A stretch of DNA of 43,171 bases from an uncultured Bacteroidota bacterium. Lineage in GTDB: Bacteria; Bacteroidota; Bacteroidia; Bacteroidales; WCHB1-69. The translations under genes and the position numbers were made by a program. The notes below the pieces were generated by a model, which worked only from the letters and a program-made list of their open reading frames with translations, searched no databases and was not told where the DNA came from. The stretch is from the NCBI GenBank assembly GCA_902802755.1, contig CADCNH010000017.1:48577-91747 (forward strand), read 5' to 3'. The number at the start of each line of letters is the position of its first letter. Positions within the stretch are counted from its first letter, which is position 1. Positions 15,942 to 22,814 of the stretch are shown piece by piece.

Positions 15942-16898
15942 ATGAAAAAAAACATTTTTATTATCATTGCTGTCATGGCTTTGCTCGGTGTGGGCAGGCT
16001 GTCAGCGCAAAATGATTTCAAGGACGGGGAATCCCGTATTGCCCTGTCCATTGCATTGCCAGAACAGGCCAATCCTCTGCCGTCAGGGGCGGAAACATAC
16101 CTGGTCAACAAACTGAAACAGGCAGCCGCCCAGAACGGACTGGCAGCAGAGGAAGGCTATTCCAGGTTCTTCATAACAGCAGTAATTACCCCGCTGACCC
16201 GGGATATTGTGGCGGGACCTCCTCAGCAAATCGCCCAGAATCTGGAGATTACTTTGTATATTGCGGACGGCATCGATCAGAAAATCTTTGCCACCACTTC
16301 GCTGAATGCCAAGGGTGTGGGTTCCAATGAAACCAAAGCGTACATCGACGCGGTGAAACATATCAACGCCAATTCAAAACAATTCAAGGAACTGGCGGAG
16401 ACAGGGAAAGCCAAAATCATCGCATATTACGAAGCTCAATGTGACAATATCATCAAGAAGGCACAGTCATTGGCCAAGCAGAAAAACTATGAGGCCGCCT
16501 TGTGTGAGCTCACAGCCATCCCTGATGTATGCAACTGTTACGACCGTACTTTGGAAGCGACAGCGGAAATCTATCAGCAATATATTGATTATCTGTGCGA
16601 TGTGAACCTGGCTAAAGCACGTACGGTGTGGGCTGCGGAACAGAACTCGTCGGGTGCACAAAAAGCCGGCGAATACCTTTCCAACATCTATCCTGACGCC
16701 AAATGCTACAAAGAAGGTATGGATCTGTATCGCGAAATTAAGGATAAAGTGTTGGATGACTGGAAGTTCGTGATGAAAATTTACCAGGACGGTGTGGATA
16801 TAGAGAAAGAACGCATCAAAGCATGGCGCGATGTGGGTGTTGCATACGGCAACCACCAGCAGCCCATCAGCAATTATGTGAACTGGCTGTTACGATAG
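15942..16898 (+). CDS. Exported protein with CsgG-like N-terminus and helical C-terminus
   Basis: 318 residues; signal peptide ends RLSAQ. Residues ~25-145 follow a strand-helix-strand plan (TYLVNKLKQAAAQNGL, FFITAVITPLTRD, LEITLYIADGID, FATTSLNAKGVGSNETKAY) like the TolB-N/CsgG domain. Residues ~165-318 are helical with TPR-like repeats (AQSLAKQKNYEAALCELTAI, KAGEYLSNIYPDAKCYKEGM). Four cysteines in the helical part may pair. The gene sits 12 bp after the DUF6175-like gene, so a joint complex is plausible. I do not recognise a named family. Confidence 0.65.
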   Translation: MKKNIFIIIAVMALLGVGRLSAQNDFKDGESRIALSIALPEQANPLPSGAETYLVNKLKQAAAQNGLAAEEGYSRFFITAVITPLTRDIVAGPPQQIAQNLEITLYIADGIDQKIFATTSLNAKGVGSNETKAYIDAVKHINANSKQFKELAETGKAKIIAYYEAQCDNIIKKAQSLAKQKNYEAALCELTAIPDVCNCYDRTLEATAEIYQQYIDYLCDVNLAKARTVWAAEQNSSGAQKAGEYLSNIYPDAKCYKEGMDLYREIKDKVLDDWKFVMKIYQDGVDIEKERIKAWRDVGVAYGNHQQPISNYVNWLLR

Positions 16899-16944
16899 TA
16901 GATCATCTGTTAATCATTCAATATAACAATAAAAAAATAAAATT

Positions 16945-17778
16945 ATGAAAAGTTTTAAATCCATTGCAACATCAAGCCTAAAACAAACATTTTGCATCGT
17001 CATGGTATTCATGGCAAGTCTTGTGGCTTTCGGACAACAACCCTTTGAGGGCAAAATAGTTTATACCGTAAATACAACAAGCCGAGGATTGTACAAGATG
17101 TTTTCCGACATCCAAGGCACCTCCGAAGAAGTTGTCTATATTACGAATGACAAGTTTATCTTGTTTAATGTAGCTACACAGCTGATAAACTATATTGATT
17201 TGAAGGAGGATGCTGTGTATGTGGCATGTCCTGCCATTCAAATGACGCAAAAAAATACGGTGACTAACTTGATTGAAACCAACGAGAAAATCTTAAACAA
17301 CGGGGGATATTTGAGAAAACTCGCCCAATGGAAGAAAACCGAGGTGCTTGAAGGTCTTGTAGATGGCTATCCTGCCATAAAATACAGTATTGATACATCC
17401 TTTACTCCTGAAGGAGCAAATTATAAAGTGACCTCTTTCGCATTCGATGTCTGTCTTAAGGATTTTTTGTCTCCAGAACTGCTCAAACCATACTCGTATT
17501 TTTACGGCATGCCTTATTATGAACATACTTCCGAAATCAAACAAGATTGTCCTGCTCCATTGTTGAAATCTGTCAGATATCAAACCCGTGTCGTGAAATC
17601 AATGGAGCGGATGACGCCCGATGCAAGTGTATTCACGGTGCCATCTAATGTAAAAGTTGTTTCGCAACGCGATTTTGAAAAAGCATACAACAAATACATG
17701 AAAGGACTTAATAAAACGCGTGAAAAAGAGGGTACCTCAGTTGAATATACAGCTCCTGAAGATATTTGGGATTTCTAA
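16945..17778 (+). CDS. Exported DUF4412/GLPGLI-like protein
   Basis: 277 residues with a long signal region (hydrophobic core 14-30, ending AFGQQ). The mature part starts FEGKIVYTV, the typical opening of DUF4412/GLPGLI proteins, and continues as beta-rich sequence with DGYPAIKYSIDTSF and YFYGMPYYEH. It ends with a VFTVPSNVKV strand common in DUF4412 and a basic helix. The family is periplasmic and functionally uncharacterised. It lies 46 bp after the preceding gene and 5 bp before the next one, within the same operon. Confidence 0.55.
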   Translation: MKSFKSIATSSLKQTFCIVMVFMASLVAFGQQPFEGKIVYTVNTTSRGLYKMFSDIQGTSEEVVYITNDKFILFNVATQLINYIDLKEDAVYVACPAIQMTQKNTVTNLIETNEKILNNGGYLRKLAQWKKTEVLEGLVDGYPAIKYSIDTSFTPEGANYKVTSFAFDVCLKDFLSPELLKPYSYFYGMPYYEHTSEIKQDCPAPLLKSVRYQTRVVKSMERMTPDASVFTVPSNVKVVSQRDFEKAYNKYMKGLNKTREKEGTSVEYTAPEDIWDF

Positions 17779-17783
17779 AAAAA

Positions 17784-19034
17784 ATGAGGATGAAAAAATT
17801 ATATTCACTGGTGCTGTTTCTTGTGGCGCTTGGCATCTGCCAGGCACAGGAAGGCCAGCTTGAACAAAGCTATCGAAGAAGTTCCCTATACTCTATCATG
17901 TTGAATACAGGCATAAAGTATAGTAATGAAATGGAACAGGTCTTCGCTGATTTTACTGTGCCGGATAAATTCAACGACCATAGCTTGGGTTTGAAATCCA
18001 TAAAGGATGTGTCGAAGATAGAAAACAAACTTGTTCCTATTGAACGTTTTCTATACAAGTCGCAGCTCGCCAAACGTATGGTATCCAAGTGGTTCAATCG
18101 TGATAAGAATACTGGAGCTTTTTCCATGGAGTTAGTCGCAGAAAGAGGCAATTATAATGCGTCTCTATTGGATGTCGCTTTGGCGCGGTCGAGTGTTCGC
18201 GGAATAGCTATGTTGTCGGATGCCGGTGAGGAATTGATAGGCAATACTTTCCTGTTGGTCAATGAGATAAGTTACATTGACAAGGAAAGCAATGCCATAG
18301 CTGCCGCCGCGATTTTTGGCACAATTGCCGCGGTCGCTGGCTCTGTTAGCAATGCCTCAGGGGGGAATAAGACAGGTGCGGTGGCAGATTTAACCAAATC
18401 AATCGCTGACCTTGGTTCGAACGTTTCTGATTTGGTTGCTGGCTTTTCTGTCAAAGTTACTTCCTATCTTTATCAGTTAGAGTGGAATGACAGTATTGCC
18501 AATGTCTTCTATACCAATTATTATTATGACAAAGACAATATTGATGCCACGAAAAAGTCTGCGTATGAAAATGACACCGAACTCTTCAAACTTAAATTTG
18601 TAGGGCAACAGGCTGTGAAAAGCGACAAAACCTCGTTGCGGGGTGTACATACGAACGGTGACTTGATTAGTAAGACCATGCAGCGTGCGATTGACAAGTC
18701 TATTGTTGAACTGCAACGTGAAAATGAGGTCTTCCGTGTGAAAGTCCCCCTCATAGAGATTGCGGAAGACGGAATACATGTCCAAATTGGCCTTAAAGAA
18801 GGTGTTAGCGAAAAATCCAGGTTCGAAGTTTTGGAACAGGTGGTCGATGATAACGGACGTACCAAATACAAGCGTGTGGGTATAATCAAGCCTGCCAAGG
18901 GTAAAATCTGGGATAACCGCTATATGGCTGTGGAGGAAGAAGCTGTGAATGCTAACCTGAATTACACCACTTTCGAGGTGGTGTCCGGCTCCGGTTTCTA
19001 TCCCGGCATGCTGGTGCGAGAAATAAAGTTCTGA
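17784..19034 (+). CDS. Exported protein with Gly/Ala-rich segment and SH3-like (FlgT-C type) C-terminus
   Basis: 416 residues from ATG 17784 (17790 is an alternative; an earlier TTG overlaps the previous gene). Signal peptide ends CQAQ. Residues ~40-150 are helical. Residues ~165-225 are Gly/Ala/Ser-rich and mildly hydrophobic (SNAIAAAAIFGTIAAVAG, then VADLTKSIADLGSNVSDLVAG), possibly a membrane-inserting or amyloid-like stretch. The last ~95 residues (VPLIEIAEDGIHVQIGLKEG, SRFEVLEQ, YKRVGIIKPAKGKIWDN, FYPGMLVREI) match the beta pattern of SH3-like FlgT-C and related 'iGlkdGvk.Gd' domains. Last gene of the operon, followed by a terminator. Confidence 0.65.
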   Translation: MRMKKLYSLVLFLVALGICQAQEGQLEQSYRRSSLYSIMLNTGIKYSNEMEQVFADFTVPDKFNDHSLGLKSIKDVSKIENKLVPIERFLYKSQLAKRMVSKWFNRDKNTGAFSMELVAERGNYNASLLDVALARSSVRGIAMLSDAGEELIGNTFLLVNEISYIDKESNAIAAAAIFGTIAAVAGSVSNASGGNKTGAVADLTKSIADLGSNVSDLVAGFSVKVTSYLYQLEWNDSIANVFYTNYYYDKDNIDATKKSAYENDTELFKLKFVGQQAVKSDKTSLRGVHTNGDLISKTMQRAIDKSIVELQRENEVFRVKVPLIEIAEDGIHVQIGLKEGVSEKSRFEVLEQVVDDNGRTKYKRVGIIKPAKGKIWDNRYMAVEEEAVNANLNYTTFEVVSGSGFYPGMLVREIKF

Positions 19035-19067
19035 CAACAGACTTCTTTGCTGTTTGACAAAATATTC

Positions 19068-19103
19068 GGTAGCCATGACATACGTCACGGCTACCTTTTT
19101 TTT
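19068..19103 (+). terminator. Intrinsic terminator of the seven-gene operon
   Basis: GGTAGCCATGAC (19068-19079) pairs with GTCACGGCTACC (19084-19095) with one mismatch, a 4-nt loop and eight T. Confidence 0.9.
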
Positions 19104-19230
19104 GCATCGGCTATGACGGTATGCGTGGCATGAGACGTGCCGCCAGGCGCAATTAACACCACACAAGCGAAGCGTAGTGTGGTGACAGAAGGACGCGGCA
19201 TATCCAGCATATCGGAGATATGCGACCTTA
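19104..19230. repeat. Structured GC-rich spacer with two or more hairpins
   Basis: This is part of the 362-bp gene-free stretch 19035-19396. CACCACAC (19157-19164) pairs perfectly with GTGTGGTG (19177-19184); GCATATC (19198-19204) pairs with GATATGC (19217-19223); a shorter GGCA/TGCC pair precedes them. The segment is GC-rich against AT-rich flanks, with no reading frame. It resembles a dispersed repeat or a small structured RNA; only one copy is in the window. The rest of the gap to 19396 is AT-rich valS leader. Confidence 0.5.
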
Positions 19231-19297
19231 CACCACTACCTCGGGATAAACTAATTCCAAAATAAAATATATCTGCACATTATTGACGAAATTTATG

Positions 19298-19305
19298 TAA
19301 ATTTG
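19298..19305 (+). promoter_or_regulatory. -7 promoter element (TAAATTTG) for valS
   Basis: TAnnTTTG followed by C. The leader to the valS ATG is about 85 nt, long for this window, leaving room for regulation; I see no T-box-like structure. Confidence 0.5.
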
Positions 19306-19396
19306 CACCTTATTGTTATATGGTTTGATTTTTAATTTAAATAATTGAAAATCAATGTTTTTGAATGTTTGAAATTTAAAACTTAAGAATAAAACT

Positions 19397-22096
19397 ATGG
19401 AGATTGCTACCAAGTACGACCCGAAAAGCATCGAGGACAAATGGTACCAGTTCTGGAATGACCATCATCTCTTCGCCTCAAAACCTGACAGTAGAAAACC
19501 TTTCACCATTGTGATTCCACCCCCCAATGTGACGGGTGTGCTGCACATGGGCCACATGCTGAACAATACCATCCAGGATGTGCTGGTGCGCCGTGCGCGT
19601 ATGCGTGGTTTCAACGCTGTCTGGGTGCCGGGTACCGACCATGCCTCCATCGCTACCGAAGCCAAGGTGGTGAAGAGCCTTGCCGAGCAGGGTATCAAGA
19701 AGCGCGACCTGACCCGCGAGCAGTTCCTGGAACATGCCTGGGCATGGACTCACAAACATGGCGGCATTATCTTGCAGCAGCTCCGTAAACTCGGAGCCTC
19801 CTGTGACTGGGACCGTACAGCGTTCACCATGGACGAGAAGCGTAGCGAGAGCGTGACCAAGGTATTTGTCGATCTCTATAACAAAGGTCTCATCTACCGC
19901 GGCCTCCGCATGATAAACTGGGATCCCAAGGCCCTCACCGCCCTCTCGACCGAAGAGGTGGAATACAAGGAGGAAAGCTCGAAGCTCTATTACCTCAAAT
20001 ATTACGTGGTTGGGTTAGAGAGATTGGAAAATCAGGCGGCATTGGAAGCCGATGGCAATATTATCCACCGTGATGAAAAGGGCTACTACGCTGTGGTCGC
20101 CACCACGCGTCCCGAGACCATCATGGGCGACACGGCCATGTGCATTAACCCAAAAGACCCCAAGAATCAGTGGCTCCGTGGCCGTCGCGTCATCGTGCCC
20201 CTCGTGGGCCGCGAGGTGAAGGTTATCGAAGACCGCTACGTCGATATCGAATTCGGTACGGGCTGTCTGAAGGTGACTCCCGCACACGATGTCAATGACT
20301 ACAATCTCGGCAAAACTCACAACCTGGAAACCATCGACATCTTCAACAACGATGGCACCATTTCCGAACAGTCGCCTCTCTATGTCGGCATGGACCGCTT
20401 TGCCTGCCGCAAGCAGATTGCCAAAGACCTGGAGGCTGCCGGCCTTATGGAAAGGGTAGAGGACTATACCAACAAAGTAGGGTATTCGCAGCGTAATCCT
20501 GACACCGCTATCGAGCCACGCCTCTCGCTGCAGTGGTTCCTCAAGATGAAGCACTTCGCCGACATCGCCCTGCCGCCCGTCATGACCGACGAAATCAAGT
20601 TTTATCCCGATAAGTACAAGAATACCTACCGCCAGTGGCTGGAGAATATCCAGGACTGGTGTATCTCACGTCAGCTTTGGTGGGGCCACCGTATTCCTGC
20701 TTGGTACATCGAGGTGGACGGCAAAGAGGAAATCGTGGTGGCTGTTAACGAGGAAGAAGCCCAAAAAATTGCCAAGGAGAAATACAACTACACTGGCGCA
20801 ATGCGTCAGGACGAAGATGCCCTCGATACCTGGTTCAGCTCTTGGTTGTGGCCCATCAGTCTATTCGACGGTATCAACAATCCCGACAACGAGGAAATCA
20901 ATTACTATTATCCCACATCCGACCTTATCACGGCTCCCGACATCATCTTCTTCTGGGTGGCACGTATGATCATGGCCGGTATGGAATATCGTCATGCGGT
21001 GCCTTTCCGCCACGTATATTTCACCGGTGTGGTTCGCGACAAGTTGGGCCGCAAGATGTCCAAGCAGTTGGGCAACTCACCCGATCCCATCATGCTGATG
21101 GAGCAATTCGGCGCCGACGGTGTGCGTATGGGCATGTTGCTGAGCTCTCCCGCTGGCAACGACCTGCTGTTCGACGAGTCATTGTGCGAGCAGGGTAGAA
21201 ACTTCAACAACAAGATTTGGAACGCCTTCCGTCTGATCAAAGGCTGGCAGGTGGATGAGAATTTGGCTCAGCCACAGGCATGCACAACCGCTGTCAAGTG
21301 GTTCAACATGCGCCTGAATGAGGTGTTGGCTGAGATGAACGACCACTTCGACAAATACCGTTTGTCGGACGCGCTGATGGCGGTCTATAAACTGGTGTGG
21401 GACGACTTCTGCTCCTGCTTCCTCGAAGTGGTGAAACCTGCTTATCTGAAGCCGATTGACGGCAAAACCTATGGTGAGATTATCGCTATTTTCGATAAAT
21501 TGCTGCGTGTTTTGCATCCGTTTATGCCTTTCATTACTGAAGAGTTGTGGCATGGCTTGCAGGAACGCGATGAAAATGAGTCTATTATGGTGGCAGTTAT
21601 GCCCGAACCCGAAACTGGTGCTGATGACCAGGTCTTCTTACAGCGTTTCGCCAACACCCAGAAAGTAATTGAAAATGTGCGCCGTATCCGCTCGGAGAAG
21701 AATATAGCTCCAAAGAACCCTGTGAACCTGTTTGTGCAGCGTGCCAAGAAAGATGATGATTTCGAGATGGATTGCGTGATTGAGAAGCTGTGCAATATCC
21801 CCAAGGTGGAATATGTAAGCGAGAAGGTTCCCGGCGCTGTGCTGTTCATCGAGCAGAATGTGGAATATTTCGTGCCTTTTGCTGACAATATCGACAAGGA
21901 GGCTGAGTTGAAGAAGCTGAACGATGAATTAGCCTACGCGGAGCGCTTCTTGCAGTCGGTGTTGAAGAAATTGGCCAACGAACGCTTTGTGCAGAACGCC
22001 CCCGAACAGGTGGTTGCTGTCGAACGCAAAAAGCAAGCCGATGCCGAAGCAAAAATCAAGTTGCTGAAAGAGCAGATTGCAGCAATTAATAATTAA
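19397..22096 (+). CDS. valS: Valyl-tRNA synthetase
   Basis: 899 residues, class Ia. The HIGH motif appears as HMGH (50-53) in [13 protein letters not shown]; the KMSKS motif as KMSKQ (553-557) followed by LGNSPDP, the ValRS-specific continuation. The editing domain includes [19 protein letters not shown]. The anticodon-binding region is followed by a C-terminal coiled coil (about 835-899). It charges tRNA-Val in the cytoplasm. Codon use is noticeably more C-ending in the first two thirds, as expected for a highly expressed gene. The last codons (INN and stop) merge into an AATTAATAATTAATAATG repeat. Confidence 0.97.
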   Translation: MEIATKYDPKSIEDKWYQFWNDHHLFASKPDSRKPFTIVIPPPNVTGVLHMGHMLNNTIQDVLVRRARMRGFNAVWVPGTDHASIATEAKVVKSLAEQGIKKRDLTREQFLEHAWAWTHKHGGIILQQLRKLGASCDWDRTAFTMDEKRSESVTKVFVDLYNKGLIYRGLRMINWDPKALTALSTEEVEYKEESSKLYYLKYYVVGLERLENQAALEADGNIIHRDEKGYYAVVATTRPETIMGDTAMCINPKDPKNQWLRGRRVIVPLVGREVKVIEDRYVDIEFGTGCLKVTPAHDVNDYNLGKTHNLETIDIFNNDGTISEQSPLYVGMDRFACRKQIAKDLEAAGLMERVEDYTNKVGYSQRNPDTAIEPRLSLQWFLKMKHFADIALPPVMTDEIKFYPDKYKNTYRQWLENIQDWCISRQLWWGHRIPAWYIEVDGKEEIVVAVNEEEAQKIAKEKYNYTGAMRQDEDALDTWFSSWLWPISLFDGINNPDNEEINYYYPTSDLITAPDIIFFWVARMIMAGMEYRHAVPFRHVYFTGVVRDKLGRKMSKQLGNSPDPIMLMEQFGADGVRMGMLLSSPAGNDLLFDESLCEQGRNFNNKIWNAFRLIKGWQVDENLAQPQACTTAVKWFNMRLNEVLAEMNDHFDKYRLSDALMAVYKLVWDDFCSCFLEVVKPAYLKPIDGKTYGEIIAIFDKLLRVLHPFMPFITEELWHGLQERDENESIMVAVMPEPETGADDQVFLQRFANTQKVIENVRRIRSEKNIAPKNPVNLFVQRAKKDDDFEMDCVIEKLCNIPKVEYVSEKVPGAVLFIEQNVEYFVPFADNIDKEAELKKLNDELAYAERFLQSVLKKLANERFVQNAPEQVVAVERKKQADAEAKIKLLKEQIAAINN

Positions 22097-22146
22097 TAAT
22101 GAACAATGTATAATTGTTGATTTTTAATTGTAAATTGTCAATTGTT
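22080..22146 (+). repeat. Low-complexity spacer (AATTAATAATTAATAATG type)
   Basis: Units of AATTAATAATTAATAATGAAC and TTTTAATTGTAAATTGTCAA bridge the stop of valS and the start of the small membrane protein gene. Confidence 0.7.
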
Positions 22147-22314
22147 ATGGAACATATCTTTCGACTCTTCCTCCTTTATGCGGTGTTTCTCGTGCCAACC
22201 TACTTCATGGAGATTGATGACAAATTCATCATCCAAATCGGCGGCATCCTGGGCATTACCGTGGCATACATCATCGCTATACTTATTCTCAAGAAAAGGA
22301 AGAAACAGAATTAG
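22147..22314 (+). CDS. Small two-helix membrane protein
   Basis: 55 residues from ATG 22147 (an in-frame start 33 bp earlier lies in repeat sequence). Two hydrophobic segments: residues ~4-22 (FRLFLLYAVFLVPTYF) and ~28-48 (IIQIGGILGITVAYIIAILIL), then a basic end KKRKKQN. The positive C-terminus suggests both termini are cytoplasmic. It lies 50 bp after valS and may be co-transcribed. Base composition and start context are consistent with a real gene, but no family is recognised. Confidence 0.55.
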   Translation: MEHIFRLFLLYAVFLVPTYFMEIDDKFIIQIGGILGITVAYIIAILILKKRKKQN

Positions 22315-22400
22315 ACAATTAGCAAATTAGTTAATTAGTTAATATGCTAATTAACAATGTGCTAATGTGCCAATGGAATTGGTTAATGTGCTAATTGTTT
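22315..22400. repeat. Low-complexity spacer (AATTAGCAAATTAGTTAATT type)
   Basis: TTAGTTAATTAGTTAATATGC and GTGCTAATGTGCCAATGG units; the small membrane gene's TAG lies at the edge. First part of the 500-bp gene-free stretch 22315-22814. Confidence 0.75.
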
Positions 22401-22404
22401 TTTT

Positions 22405-22512
22405 CCTGACTTCGTCACTCTTATTTTGAGTGTGATTACAACAATTTGATTATAAATTGTTTATAAATTTTACATCACCTAATTTGAGTGACGCAATGAT
22501 GAAGTCAAGAGG
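22405..22512. repeat. Imperfect inverted-repeat element, ~108 bp
   Basis: The left end CCTGACTTCGTCACTC (22405-22420) corresponds to the reverse complement of the right end (22486-22512), which has the same GACTTC and GTCACTC blocks with small insertions. The interior is AT-rich and non-coding. It could be a MITE-like relic; no target duplication is obvious. Confidence 0.45.
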
Positions 22513-22522
22513 AAGCACGTAA

Positions 22523-22643
22523 TTCCCCTTCTTATAGATTCGACGAATGAGCGAGAGCAGAGGCAAAGCTTGCTTTGGCTATGCCGAGCGAAGAGGAGAA
22601 GGAGGCGTAGCCTCCAACAGGGTGCCCGAAGGGCGGGGTAGTG
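22523..22643 (+). repeat. Three-hairpin dispersed repeat, copy 1
   Basis: Begins TTCCCCTTCT, includes ATTCGACGAATGAGCGAG, hairpin CAAAGC/GCTTTG (22564-22569, 22572-22577), hairpin GGAGGC-GTA-GCCTCC (22601-22615), and hairpin GCCC-GAA-GGGC, ending GGGGTAGTGATT. Same family as the copies at 25593 and 26965. No open frame is shared. Confidence 0.85.
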
Positions 22644-22706
22644 ATTCAGAATTCAAAATTCAAAATTTATAACTATTAACTATTAATTGTTAATTGTTAA
22701 TTGCAG
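22644..22706. repeat. Low-complexity spacer (TTCAAAATTC and TTAACTATTAATTG types)
   Basis: CAGAATTCAAAATTC units are followed by AACTATTAACTATTAATTG and GTTAATTGTTAATTGC. It directly follows repeat copy 1. Confidence 0.75.
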
Positions 22707-22784
22707 CAATCTGTCCCCCTGAAATTAACATCCTGCCGTGCAGAAATTCTTCGCTTGGCACTGGAAAAAGTCTGTCAAATATTG

Positions 22785-22792
22785 TATATTTG
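22785..22792 (+). promoter_or_regulatory. -7 promoter element (TATATTTG) for topoisomerase IV A
   Basis: TAnnTTTG followed by C, 22 bp before the start codon. No good -33 at standard spacing. Confidence 0.5.
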
Positions 22793-22814
22793 CCAACGTA
22801 TAAATATATAATAG

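Noticed and set aside
18477..19166. 229-codon antisense frame
   Set aside because: Fully overlaps the better supported last gene of the export operon and its terminator.
21053..21067. KMSKQ in place of KMSKS in valyl-tRNA synthetase as an inactivating change
   Set aside because: The last position varies in active class I synthetases; all other motifs are intact and the gene looks essential.
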